A stretch of 64,000 nucleotides of DNA from Candidatus Binatia bacterium. Its GTDB lineage: Bacteria > Desulfobacterota > Binatia > UBA12015. Where the stretch lies: NCBI GenBank assembly GCA_029243485.1, contig JAQWRY010000063.1, forward strand, positions 1-64,000, in the 5' to 3' direction. The notes beneath the pieces were generated by a model. It ran no database searches and was not told where the DNA came from. It was given only the letters and a program-made list of their open reading frames with translations. The translations under genes and the position numbers were made by a program. Shown here piece after piece: positions 1 through 8,417 of this stretch. How positions within the stretch are numbered: the first letter of the stretch is position 1; the number at the start of each line of letters is the position of its first letter.

Positions 1-525
1 CTCGGCGACGCGCGCCACGAGCCCCAGCTCGTGTGCCTTCTCCGCCGTGATCGGATCGGCCGTGAGGGCCATCTCCATCGCGACGGCGTAGGGGACACGC
101 CTCGGCAGGCGCATGAGCGCCCCACCGGCCGCGAACAGGCCGACACCCACTTCGGGGATGCCCAGCCGCACGCCCTTCGCCGCGACCATGAGGTCACAGG
201 TCAGAGCGACCTCGAGCCCACCGGCCAGGGCAAAGCCCTCGACTGCGGCGATCAGCGGCTTCTTGGCTCCGTCGGCGAGGAACTCACCGAAGCCCTCGGG
301 CATGCCTCCATCGAGGAACGCCTTCAGGTCCATGCCAGAGCAGAACCCTTTTCCAGCGCCCGTGAGGACGCCGGCGGTGAGACCGGCGTCCTCGTCGAGC
401 TGCTTCGTTGCGGCCAGGAGCCCTCGACCCGCTTCGCTATTGATCGCGTTGCGCGCTTCGGGGCGGTTCAGCGTGATCAGAAGTACACGACCACGCTTCT
501 CGGTCAGAACGGCATCGTTGGCCAT
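1..525 (-). CDS. Enoyl-CoA hydratase/isomerase (crotonase) family, 3'-truncated by window edge
   Basis: The first 175 residues of a crotonase are visible; the C-terminus lies beyond the left edge. The oxyanion-hole segments GAGKGFCSGMDL and AVEGFALAGGLEVAL are both present. So are the two glutamates expected of a hydratase, in GGLEVAL and in GIPEVGVGLF. It would hydrate 2-enoyl-CoA in the cytoplasm, though isomerase or other crotonase activities cannot be excluded from this fragment. It starts 10 bases after the stop of the SDR dehydrogenase gene and is the third gene of a minus-strand operon (thiolase, dehydrogenase, crotonase), which supports a beta-oxidation role. Confidence 0.9.
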   Translation of the reverse strand, partial: MANDAVLTEKRGRVLLITLNRPEARNAINSEAGRGLLAATKQLDEDAGLTAGVLTGAGKGFCSGMDLKAFLDGGMPEGFGEFLADGAKKPLIAAVEGFALAGGLEVALTCDLMVAAKGVRLGIPEVGVGLFAAGGALMRLPRRVPYAVAMEMALTADPITAEKAHELGLVARVAE

Positions 526-535
526 GAAAGACTCC

Positions 536-1306
536 TTACTTGGGAGGCATGCGAATGCCGCCATCCACTCGGATGGTCTCGGCATTCATGTAGCTGTTGG
601 TTACGAGCTCGAGAGCGAGCGAGGCGAACTCCTCGGGCGAACCGAGACGGTTCGGGAAGAGCACGTTGCGTCCGAGATTCGCCTTGAAGGCCTCCGACGC
701 CTCGCCCTGGCCGTAGATCGGGGTGTCGATCAGGCCGGGGGCGATCGTGTTGACGCGCACGCCGATGGCGGCGAGGTCACGTGCGATCGGGAGCGTCATG
801 CCGACGACGCCGCCCTTCGACGCCGAGTAAGCCGCCTGGCCGATCTGACCGTCGAACGCGGCAACCGAAGCCGTGTTGACGATCGCACCACGCTCGCCTT
901 CGTTCTGAGGCTCCACCTTGCTCATCGCCGAAGCCGCGAGACGAAGGCAGTTGAACGAACCGATCAGGTTCACCCGAATCACGAACTCGAAGTTCTTGAG
1001 ATCGAAAGGCGTGCCGTCACGACTGACCGTGCGAGCCGCGCTGCCAAGGCCGGCACAGTTCATCAGCACGCGAAGCGGACCCATGCTCGAAGCGGCATCC
1101 ACCGCCGCCTGAACCTGCTCTTCGTTCGAGACGTCGGCCTTGGCGTACTTGCCGCCGATCTCCGCCGCGACGGAGTTGCCCAGATCGTCGTTCAAGTCGA
1201 CGACGCAGACCTTCGCGCCGTTCTTCGACAGAAGACGGGCGGTCGCAGCTCCGAGGCCGGAGGCACCACCCGTAACCATCGCGGACGCTCCATTGATGTC
1301 CAACAT
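536..1306 (-). CDS. SDR-family 3-hydroxyacyl-CoA dehydrogenase (HSD17B10-like)
   Basis: A 256-residue classical short-chain dehydrogenase. The N-terminal TGGASGLG loop binds the dinucleotide, and an acidic residue after the second strand (VVDLND) indicates NAD rather than NADP. NCAG, Ser147, Tyr160 and Lys164 (YSASK) make the active site, and the protein ends in VDGGIRMPPK. Length and the C-terminal pattern fit type-2 3-hydroxyacyl-CoA dehydrogenases, which oxidise 3-hydroxyacyl-CoA to 3-ketoacyl-CoA. Its ATG overlaps the thiolase stop by one base (TAATG), so translation is probably coupled. Its place between thiolase and crotonase supports the beta-oxidation assignment; the exact chain or side-chain specificity is unknown. 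Confidence 0.88.
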   Translation of the reverse strand: MLDINGASAMVTGGASGLGAATARLLSKNGAKVCVVDLNDDLGNSVAAEIGGKYAKADVSNEEQVQAAVDAASSMGPLRVLMNCAGLGSAARTVSRDGTPFDLKNFEFVIRVNLIGSFNCLRLAASAMSKVEPQNEGERGAIVNTASVAAFDGQIGQAAYSASKGGVVGMTLPIARDLAAIGVRVNTIAPGLIDTPIYGQGEASEAFKANLGRNVLFPNRLGSPEEFASLALELVTNSYMNAETIRVDGGIRMPPK

Positions 1307-2478
1307 TATCCGAGCCTTTCGATGATCGTGGCGTTGGCCATACCGCCGCCCTCACACATGGTTTGCAGACCGTAGCGACCACCGGTCCGCTCCAACTCGT
1401 TGAGGAGCGTGGACATGAGCTTCGTGCCCGAGGAACCCAGCGGGTGTCCCAGCGCGATCGCGCCGCCGTTCACGTTCACCTTCGCCATGTCGGCGCCGGT
1501 TTCCTTCTGCCAGGCCAGAACGACCGAGGCGAAGGCTTCGTTGACCTCGAAGAGATCGATGTCCTCGATCTTCATGCCGGTCTTGTCGAGAATCTTTTTC
1601 GTGACGGGGATCGGACCCTTCAGCATCGTAACCGGGTCGGTACCCGCGACCGCGAACGCGTGGAAACGCGCGCGGGGCTTGAGACCGAGCTCCTTGGCCT
1701 TCTCTTCGCTCATGACGAGCACCGCGGAGGCGCCGTCACAGATCTGCGAGGAATTGCCGGCGGTGATCTTGCCGTCTTCCTTGAACGCGGGGTTCAGGGT
1801 GCCGAGCTTGTCGACGTTCGTGCCTTCGCGGATGCCTTCGTCCGCCGAGTGGAGCTCCTCCGCATCACCGACGGTGACCGGCACGGGAACGATCTCGTTG
1901 GCGAAGCGACCTTCCTTCAGAGCCTGCACCGCACGCGTCTGCGACTCACACGCGAACGTGTCGAGGTCGAGACGGGTGATGCCGTACTCGTCGGCGATCA
2001 TGTCGGCGCCGATGCCCTGCGGCGGGAGACCCGACTCTTCGTAGCGAGCCATCATGTCCTTCGAGAACGGGAAGCCGAGATCCTTCGTGTGGCTGACCGA
2101 AGCGCCCATCGGCGTACGAGTCATCACTTCGACGCCGGCGGCAACGACGACGTCGTAGGAGCCTGCGATCACACCCTGCGCGGCGAAGTGCAGCGCCTGC
2201 TGCGAGCTGCCGCACTGACGGTCGACCGTGGTCGACGGAACGGACTCGGGCCAACCGGCGGTGAGGACCGCGTTGCGACCGATGTTCAACGCCTGCTCAC
2301 CGACCTGCATGACGCAGCCCATGATCACGTCGTCGACAATCGCGGGATCGATCTTGGTGCGCTTCTCGAGCGCCTTCAGCACGTGGGCGGCCAGGTCGAC
2401 CGGGTGCCAGTCCTTGAGCTTCCCGTTGCGGCGCCCACCAGGCGTCCGCACGGCATCTACGATGACTGCAGTTGGCAT
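1306..2478 (-). CDS. Acetyl-CoA acyltransferase (thiolase)
   Basis: A 390-residue thiolase that splits 3-ketoacyl-CoA with CoA, the last step of beta-oxidation. The nucleophilic cysteine is Cys89 in VDRQCGSSQQAL. The C-terminal GHPLGSSG histidine motif and the CEGGGMANA cysteine motif complete the active site. I chose the ATG at 2478 because it begins the family's normal N-terminus (MPTAVIVDAVRTPGG) and has an AAGGAG ribosome binding site nine bases upstream. The reading frame stays open far beyond this but codes for nothing recognisable. First gene of the operon with the SDR dehydrogenase and crotonase. The substrate could be fatty acyl, branched or steroid side chains. Confidence 0.93.
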   Translation of the reverse strand: MPTAVIVDAVRTPGGRRNGKLKDWHPVDLAAHVLKALEKRTKIDPAIVDDVIMGCVMQVGEQALNIGRNAVLTAGWPESVPSTTVDRQCGSSQQALHFAAQGVIAGSYDVVVAAGVEVMTRTPMGASVSHTKDLGFPFSKDMMARYEESGLPPQGIGADMIADEYGITRLDLDTFACESQTRAVQALKEGRFANEIVPVPVTVGDAEELHSADEGIREGTNVDKLGTLNPAFKEDGKITAGNSSQICDGASAVLVMSEEKAKELGLKPRARFHAFAVAGTDPVTMLKGPIPVTKKILDKTGMKIEDIDLFEVNEAFASVVLAWQKETGADMAKVNVNGGAIALGHPLGSSGTKLMSTLLNELERTGGRYGLQTMCEGGGMANATIIERLG

Positions 2479-2712
2479 CTCGTTCTTCTCCTTGGGTGTT
2501 GTGATGGGCGCGATCCGAATGCGGCAGTGCCGCTCTGCGGTCGCCTGCGACGATCCATTCGGGACCTCGTCCACTACCGAGATCCCTTGTTGCTTTTGGG
2601 GCTTCCGGGGCGCCGGGCGGCGCGGCGGACCCCCGAATTGCTCACAAACGGGAGCCTTCGGCGCAACGTTCGCGGCCTTGACAAGAAGGCGCCCGAACGG
2701 CCCTTTCGTGGG
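2479..2712. promoter_or_regulatory. Divergent intergenic region, thiolase operon / sulfatase-like gene
   Basis: These 234 bases separate two divergently transcribed genes and should hold both promoters. A TTGACA hexamer at 2678-2683 points toward the sulfatase-like gene, but no matching -10 box lies 16-18 bases downstream. I therefore cannot fix either promoter, and no operator-like palindrome was recognised. Confidence 0.35.
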
Positions 2713-4098
2713 ATGCCGACCCTCCTCCTGCGTGGCGGGGCCCTCCTTGCCGTCACGGTGGCGATCGCCCTCGCGGCCAGGCTCGCTGGCGATCACCCCC
2801 GGCCCCGGACCCAGCCGGACATCCTCCTGGTCACCCTCGACACCACCCGGGCCGACCACACGTCGGCCTACGGCTACCACCGGCCCACGACCCCCCGGCT
2901 CGAGGCCCTCGCCGCCGAGGGCGTCCGGTTCGACGCCGCCTACGCCCCAATGGCCACGACCCTCCCGGCCCACGCCACGCTGTTCACCGCCGAGTTGCCG
3001 CGCACCCTGGGCATCACCAAGAACGGCGCCGTCCTCTCCGAGAACAAGAACACGCTGGCCGAACGCTTGTCCGAATCCGGCTATCGGACCGCCGCCTTCG
3101 TCAGCTCCTTCCCGGTGGACCGGATGTTCGGCCTGGCTCAGGGTTTCGATATCTACGACGACGACTTCACAGACGGCAGCTGCCCGACCGCGATCCGCGA
3201 ATGGGAAGGCTTCGACGTCGACCGGGGCTTTTGTCGGCGCGGCAGCAACACGACGGCCCGCGCGCTCGAGTGGCTCGGGGACGAGGGCTACCTCGATGCG
3301 GAGGGCGAGAAGCCGCCGCTCTTCCTGTGGGTGCACTACTTCGATCCGCACGCGCCGTACCTTCCTGCAAAAGAAGACGCCGCGCTGTTCCCGTCGCACG
3401 TCGACGGCTGGCTCTCTACGAAGACCGCCGCCTACGACGGCGAGATCCACTACATGGACCGAGCCCTCGGCGAGCTGCTGGACTCACTGGACCTCGGCGG
3501 ACGGCTCGACGACACTGTGATCGTCGTTGCCGCCGACCACGGCGAAGGCCTGCTGCAGCACGGACACATGCACCACAGCCTCCTCATCTACGAAGAGGAC
3601 GTTCGCGTGCCCCTCGTCGTGCGCTGGCCGACACGCGTACGAGGCGGTCGCGTGATCGATGAACCGGTGCAACTCGCCGACCTCGCACCGACCCTGCTCG
3701 AAATCGCCCACGCCGAGGCGCTGGAGCCGGGGATCGGCGAGAGCCTCACTGGCGCCCTCGTGCACGGCGCGCCACTCGACCCCAACCGTCCGATCTTTCT
3801 GCAGCGGCGCGAGTACGCCGAGCCGGTCGTCTCGGGGCACGCGGTCGCGGGCGAGAAACTTGGGGTACGCCGTGGCCGGTGGAAGTACATCGAGGCGCAG
3901 GAAGAAGGGACCGTCGAACTCTACGACCTCGAAACCGACCCCTATGAGCGCAAGAACCTCGCGGAGACCCGACCCGCCCCGCGGCAACGTCTCGAAGAGA
4001 CCCTCCACGCGTGGCAAGCGTCGGCAGAGCGTCCCGCCCTGCCCCAGGTCGACCCCGAAGCCGAGAAGCGCCTCCGGGCTCTCGGCTACGTGCCCTAA
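2713..4098 (+). CDS. Sulfatase-fold (alkaline phosphatase superfamily) hydrolase with Thr at the nucleophile site
   Basis: A 461-residue protein with an N-terminal membrane anchor or signal (residues 6-26), then the sulfatase fold: metal-binding TLDTTRADH (about 41-49), and DH in VVAADHGEG with HGHMHH downstream. It ends in the family's usual LYDLETDPYERKNL region. The formylglycine motif C/S-x-P-x-R of true sulfatases is replaced by T-L-P-A-H at residues 83-87, so the formylglycine-generating enzyme could not mature it. Thr nucleophiles occur in phosphodiesterase and phosphomutase relatives. It is probably a periplasmic sulfatase-fold esterase or phosphoryl hydrolase of unknown substrate. 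The ATG was chosen because the hydrophobic segment follows directly; the ribosome binding site is weak. Confidence 0.8.
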   Translation: MPTLLLRGGALLAVTVAIALAARLAGDHPRPRTQPDILLVTLDTTRADHTSAYGYHRPTTPRLEALAAEGVRFDAAYAPMATTLPAHATLFTAELPRTLGITKNGAVLSENKNTLAERLSESGYRTAAFVSSFPVDRMFGLAQGFDIYDDDFTDGSCPTAIREWEGFDVDRGFCRRGSNTTARALEWLGDEGYLDAEGEKPPLFLWVHYFDPHAPYLPAKEDAALFPSHVDGWLSTKTAAYDGEIHYMDRALGELLDSLDLGGRLDDTVIVVAADHGEGLLQHGHMHHSLLIYEEDVRVPLVVRWPTRVRGGRVIDEPVQLADLAPTLLEIAHAEALEPGIGESLTGALVHGAPLDPNRPIFLQRREYAEPVVSGHAVAGEKLGVRRGRWKYIEAQEEGTVELYDLETDPYERKNLAETRPAPRQRLEETLHAWQASAERPALPQVDPEAEKRLRALGYVP

Positions 4099-4149
4099 AG
4101 AACGACACCGCGACGACCCCGCGCCCTGGTCCAGTCCCGCCGATGCCGC

Positions 4150-6048
4150 TCAGACGAAAGCGCGGGCCAGGTGATACGTGACGAAGCTCCCGACCCACGC
4201 CAGCCCGAGCATGTAACCGAAGGCCAGTGCAGGCCAGCGCCAGGTTCCCGTTTCCCTTGCCATGATCGCGATCGTCGACGTGCATTGGAGCGCGAAGACG
4301 AAGAACACCATCAGCGAGAGCGCGGTCGGAAGCGTGAACGCGCGCTGTCCGGTGCGCGGGTCCAGGTCGCTCACCAATGCGGAGCGCAGACCGTCGAAAT
4401 CGTCCTCACCGCCCACCGCGTAGATCTGCGCGAGGGTCGAAACGATGACCTCGCGCGCGGCCAGGCTCGCGAGCAACCCGACGCCGATCTTCCAATCGAA
4501 TCCGAGCGGAGCGATCGCCGGCTCGATCGCGTGCCCGACCCGCCCGGCAACGCTCGCCTCGAGGTCGGCGCTTGCCTGCTCCGTCGGAGTCAAGCTCGGA
4601 TCAATCGGTGCGGACGGGAACGTCAGAAGTCCCCACAGAACGATCGACGCGATGAGGATGATCGTCCCTGCTCTCTTGAGGAACGCGGACGCGCTCTCCC
4701 AGACTTGGCGGCTGATCAACTTTAGCGTGGGCATCCGGTAGGGCGGCAACTCCATGTAGAACACCGACACCGAACCCTTCAACAAAGTCCGGTTCAGCGC
4801 CGCCGCGGAGGCGAACGCGGTGAACGCGCCGAGGAGGTAAAGGCCGAACATCACGAGCCCCTGGAGACCCAACGGCCCGAAAGCCGTCGCTGGAACGAAC
4901 GCGGCAATGAGCAACGTGTAGACGGGCAGCCGCGCCGAACAGGTCATGAACGGCGCGACCAGGATCGTTGCGAGCCGCTCCCTCGGCGAGGCGATCGTCC
5001 GCGCCGCCATGATTCCCGGAACCGCGCAGGCGTAGCACGAGAGGAGCGGCACGAAGCTGCGCCCCTGCAGGCCGACCCAGCCCATGACCCGGTCGACCAC
5101 GAACGCGGCGCGCGACATGTAGCCGACGTCCTGCAGGAAGTGCAGGAACGTGAACAGGATCAAGATCTGGGGGAGAAAGATCACGACCGACCCCACGCCC
5201 GCGAGAATCCCGTCGGCCCAGAGGTCCGTGAGGAGCCCCGCAGGAAGAACCTCACGCGAGACCCGGCCCAGCTCGGCGAACGAGGTATCGATGGCGTCCA
5301 TCGCGGGCACCGCCCACGCGAAGATGCTCTGGAACAGCAGAACCATCACGCCGAGGAAGATCGCGATGCCGGTGACGGGATGCAGAAGCACCCGATCGAG
5401 CATGTCGGTACGCGAGTCCGGGTGCAGCGAGTCCGTTCCGATCTCGTCGCAGACGCGGTCGACCCACGCGAAACGCGCCGGCGCGGTCTCCGGCTTCGGC
5501 CCACTCGCTTGCGGCCAACTCGTCGGGTCCTCGAGAAACCGGCGCAACGGATCCAGACCAACGCCACGGTGGCCCACGACGCCCAACACGTGCACGCCGA
5601 GCACCCTCGAGAGCTTCATGGGGTCGAGCTGCCCGCCTCGCGCCTTGACCTCGTCGATCATCGTCGCGACGACGAGCGTCGGCAGGCCGCGATCGAGCGC
5701 CTCCCGCACGAGACCGAGTCCACGGCGAAGCGTCGTACTATCGACCACGACGACGAGCGCGTCAGGAAGTCGCTCGCCTTCTTGATCACCGGCGAGCACG
5801 TGCGTGACGACCTGCTCGTCGGGCGTCTCCCCGTGGAGAGCGTAGGTCCCGGGCAGATCCAGGATCTCCACGGCACCCCCCGAGCCCGTGAGGATCCCCT
5901 CGCGCCGTTCGACCGTGACGCCGGGGTAGTTGCCCACATGCGCACTGGAACCCGTCAGCGCGTTGAATAGCGTCGTCTTCCCCGCGTTAGGTGCGCCCAC
6001 GAGGGCGACGCGTACGAGCGACGGCGTGAGAGCCGGTGCGGCGCTCAC
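4150..6048 (-). CDS. feoB: Ferrous iron transporter B
   Basis: A 632-residue FeoB: an N-terminal G-protein domain followed by a polytopic Fe(II) permease core. G1 is GAPNAGKT (18-25), G3 is DLPGTY (about 64-69), and NYPGVTVE gives the switch threonine. The core shows the conserved pieces CAVPGIMAARTI and PFMTCSARLPVY with cysteines in place. The G4 motif, usually N-x-x-D, reads T-M-I-D at 129-132, so the guanine-specifying Asn is Thr. The GTG start overlaps the feoA stop by four bases (GTGA), which fixes the start. It is convergent with the sulfatase-like gene, 51 bases away. Confidence 0.95.
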   Translation of the reverse strand: MSAAPALTPSLVRVALVGAPNAGKTTLFNALTGSSAHVGNYPGVTVERREGILTGSGGAVEILDLPGTYALHGETPDEQVVTHVLAGDQEGERLPDALVVVVDSTTLRRGLGLVREALDRGLPTLVVATMIDEVKARGGQLDPMKLSRVLGVHVLGVVGHRGVGLDPLRRFLEDPTSWPQASGPKPETAPARFAWVDRVCDEIGTDSLHPDSRTDMLDRVLLHPVTGIAIFLGVMVLLFQSIFAWAVPAMDAIDTSFAELGRVSREVLPAGLLTDLWADGILAGVGSVVIFLPQILILFTFLHFLQDVGYMSRAAFVVDRVMGWVGLQGRSFVPLLSCYACAVPGIMAARTIASPRERLATILVAPFMTCSARLPVYTLLIAAFVPATAFGPLGLQGLVMFGLYLLGAFTAFASAAALNRTLLKGSVSVFYMELPPYRMPTLKLISRQVWESASAFLKRAGTIILIASIVLWGLLTFPSAPIDPSLTPTEQASADLEASVAGRVGHAIEPAIAPLGFDWKIGVGLLASLAAREVIVSTLAQIYAVGGEDDFDGLRSALVSDLDPRTGQRAFTLPTALSLMVFFVFALQCTSTIAIMARETGTWRWPALAFGYMLGLAWVGSFVTYHLARAFV

Positions 6049-6323
6049 CCGGTCGTGACCTCGGCGCCGGCCTCGACCTCGACGCAAACCGAGTCGAGCT
6101 GCGCCGTCCTGAGGCAGAGGCGGTAGCCGCGCAGTTCGATCTCCACGGGATCGCCGAGCGGCGCGCGCCGGCGGATCTCGAGCCAGGTGCCGGGCACGAA
6201 GCCCAGGTCCTGCAATCGCAGGGGAATCTGCTCCCCGGCCGAGGGCTCGCAGACCCGACCCCGCTGGCCCGCTTCCAGGCGGGAAAGCGGGATCGGCTCT
6301 TTGAAATTGGTTTTCATTTTCAT
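6045..6323 (-). CDS. feoA: Ferrous iron transport protein A
   Basis: A 92-residue cytosolic SH3-like FeoA protein, partner of FeoB. The core RLQDLGFVPGTWLEIRRRAP and a following DPVEIELRGYRLCLR strand pair are typical. It is first in a two-gene operon, overlapping feoB by four bases. Two possible ATGs lie two codons apart (MKM); the region around them is notably AT-rich compared with its surroundings. The gene is divergent from the MATE transporter. No feoC is present. Confidence 0.93.
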   Translation of the reverse strand: MKMKTNFKEPIPLSRLEAGQRGRVCEPSAGEQIPLRLQDLGFVPGTWLEIRRRAPLGDPVEIELRGYRLCLRTAQLDSVCVEVEAGAEVTTG

Positions 6324-6427
6324 TTAAGCTATCCGGCCCCTGGAGGGACCGCAACACAGAGGACGTACCATCCGCGTCTCCACCCTCGTAGACCTTCGTT
6401 GCGCCGGTGCCGGTCGTTCGCTGACAT

Positions 6428-7819
6428 GTGCCGGTGGGAAACGGGCACGCCGTGGCTTTGCTACCGGGAACGACGCCGCTCGCCGGCACCAGCACGAGTG
6501 AAACGCGGCGTGTGGTGTGGAACCTCGCCTGGCCCGTGATCCTGGCGCTCGTCTCGGAGTCGCTCGTCGGGCTCGTGGACATGTTCATGGTCGCTCGCCT
6601 CGGCGCGAGCGCCGTGGCCGCCGTCGGCGTCGGCGGACAGATCATGGGCGCCGTCACCGTGACGATGATGGCCATCGGGACCGGGACCGTCGCGCTCGTC
6701 GCGCGGTCCGTCGGCGCGGGCACCCTCGACGAAGCCCACGAGACGCTCGGACAGTCCATCCTCGCAGCGTCGACTCTCGGCATCGTGGCCGTGATTCCCG
6801 TCCTTCTGTGGGCCGAGCCCTTCGTCCAGGCGTTCGGCGTCGCTCCAGAAGTCACGGCCGAGGCGACGGTCTACGTACGCGCGGTCATGCTCGCCATCGC
6901 CCCGAGTTCGGTTCTCTTCGTGATCGGCTCCGCGCTTCGAGGCGCGGGCGACACGCGAACGCCACTCGCGATCGGGCTCGTCGTAAACTCCGTGAACGTG
7001 TTCGCGAACTGGGTTCTGATCTTCGGTCACCTCGGGTTCCCCGCCCTCGGCGTGCTCGGCTCGGCGCTCGCAACCGCGCTGTCGTTCACCCTCGGAGCCG
7101 TGTTGTTGTCCATCTTGCTCGCGGGCGGGCGCCTGCGGCTCCACGTCGAGCGACGGCACCTCGTACCAGACTTCACGATAATCCGCCGGATCTTCCGGAT
7201 CGGTTACCCCGCGGCCATCGAGCAGTTCCTGATGCAGGTAGGCTTTCTCGTGTACCTGGTCTTCGCCGCACGGTACGGCACCGACGCCGTCGCCGCATAC
7301 TTCATCGGCGTGCGCATCCTCGCCCTCGCCTTCCTGCCGGGCTTCGGCTTTGCGGCGGCCGCGAGCACACTCGTCGGCCAGCACCTCGGTGCCGGGGAGC
7401 CCGAACAGGCGGAGCGGGCCGGATGGATGTCGGCGTGGATGTCGGTCTGCCTCATGTCGACGGTGGGCGTCGTCGTGTTCCTGCTCGCCGAGCCGATTGC
7501 TCGATTGTTAGTGGACGAGGTCGGCGTGATCGCCGGCACGGCCTCGTTCATCTACATGCTGGGCATCGCGCAGCCCTTCATGGCCATCGACTTCACGCTC
7601 GGCGGGGCCCTGCGCGGAGCGGGCGATACCCGGTTCCCCTTGTGGACGATGCTGGTCGCCTTCTACGCCGTCCGGCTCGGGCTGTCGGCGCTCGCCGTTT
7701 TCGTGTTCGACCTGAGCCTCCCATGGCTCTGGTCCGCCCTGATCGCGGACTACGTCGTGCGTGCCGCGCTCAAGACGTGGCGCTTTCGGGGGGCGCACTG
7801 GCGCTCGATCGAAGTCTGA
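6428..7819 (+). CDS. MATE-family multidrug/sodium antiporter
   Basis: A 463-residue inner-membrane protein with twelve predicted helices in two homologous halves. Each half carries the MATE-typical ALRGAGDTRTPL / ALRGAGDTRFPL segment, at about residues 175 and 395. The first helix region reads WPVILALVSESLVGLVDMF, as in the NorM/DinF group. It would export cationic or organic compounds in exchange for Na+ or H+; the substrate cannot be told. The GTG start at 6428 gives a usual N-terminal length; an earlier ATG is out of frame. Its last 50 bases overlap the decayed patatin gene on the other strand. Confidence 0.9.
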   Translation: MPVGNGHAVALLPGTTPLAGTSTSETRRVVWNLAWPVILALVSESLVGLVDMFMVARLGASAVAAVGVGGQIMGAVTVTMMAIGTGTVALVARSVGAGTLDEAHETLGQSILAASTLGIVAVIPVLLWAEPFVQAFGVAPEVTAEATVYVRAVMLAIAPSSVLFVIGSALRGAGDTRTPLAIGLVVNSVNVFANWVLIFGHLGFPALGVLGSALATALSFTLGAVLLSILLAGGRLRLHVERRHLVPDFTIIRRIFRIGYPAAIEQFLMQVGFLVYLVFAARYGTDAVAAYFIGVRILALAFLPGFGFAAAASTLVGQHLGAGEPEQAERAGWMSAWMSVCLMSTVGVVVFLLAEPIARLLVDEVGVIAGTASFIYMLGIAQPFMAIDFTLGGALRGAGDTRFPLWTMLVAFYAVRLGLSALAVFVFDLSLPWLWSALIADYVVRAALKTWRFRGAHWRSIEV

Positions 7820-8290
7820 GCGCGTCCCACCGGGCGCGCCGCGGATCGCGCGCTGCTTCCAGCCCCGCCGCGACGACCGTATCCATCGCTTGGAACTCGA
7901 GCAGTCCCCACTCTCCCACCGGCAGGGGCAGCTAGAGTTCGCTCTCGCTCGTGGCGAGCCGCGTCGATCCTCGACCCCTTCGGCGCGGGTGAGATTGGTC
8001 GACACGCAGAAGAACGGCAGCGCCAGATCTTCAATGGAACGATCTCCGAATACGGCCCGGAAGGCTCGGCCCGTCCGGTGACCGCCGAGTAGGGACACCA
8101 TCGGCAAGGTGGGATCGAGAAGACGCAGGGTGTGCCTGCGGCACATCTCGATCAGCGCTGCGGGCTCATGGCCGACCCCGAACAGGCCCGCCACCAGCGC
8201 ACCCATGCTCGTTGCGCCGACCGCCCCCCGCAAGGGCAAATCTCAGCCGAAGACCACCAAACCGCGCCGCGCGGCCAAGCGACCCGGCGG
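7770..8290 (-). pseudogene. Decayed patatin-like phospholipase (NTE type)
   Basis: Pieces of an NTE-like patatin can be followed in order through different frames. First comes GLVVFG, then an in-frame TGA, then GAVGATSMGALVAGLFG with the nucleophile Ser. The conserved middle SLLGGHRTGRAFRAVFGD and LPFFCVSTNLTRAE follow. After a frame change with a TAG, the typical C-terminus LPLPVGEWGLLEFQAMD continues to a stop at 7770. Two parts are missing: the Gly-rich oxyanion loop with the helix before GATSMG, and the section holding the catalytic Asp (DGG). No active lipase can be made. It lies in the same place and strand as an intact gene would, so it has decayed where it stood. Confidence 0.8.
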
Positions 8291-8350
8291 CGGAGCTCGA
8301 ACGTTCGACCAGCCACCGCGGAGTCGGCGCGCCGCGGCTCCGGCGCGTGG

Positions 8351-8417
8351 ACCGAGTAGTCCGACGTCCCGTGCCGGCTACAGCACTTCGACCAAGTAGT
8401 CCGACGTCCGGGCCGGC
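8351..8417. repeat. Duplicated 3' end of the chagasin-like gene (direct repeat, period 40)
   Basis: Two near-identical 27-28 base copies, at 8351-8378 and 8391-8417, both read ACC(G/A)AGTAGTCCGACGTCC. The second copy encodes the last residues of the chagasin-like protein (ARTSDYLVEV); the first lies just beyond its stop codon. This looks like a small tandem duplication of the gene's end. Confidence 0.75.

Noticed and set aside
2678-2706. Sigma-70 promoter with TTGACA before the sulfatase-like gene
   Set aside because: The -35 hexamer is perfect, but no TATAAT-like sequence lies at 16-18 bases, and the gene starts seven bases beyond the -10 position.
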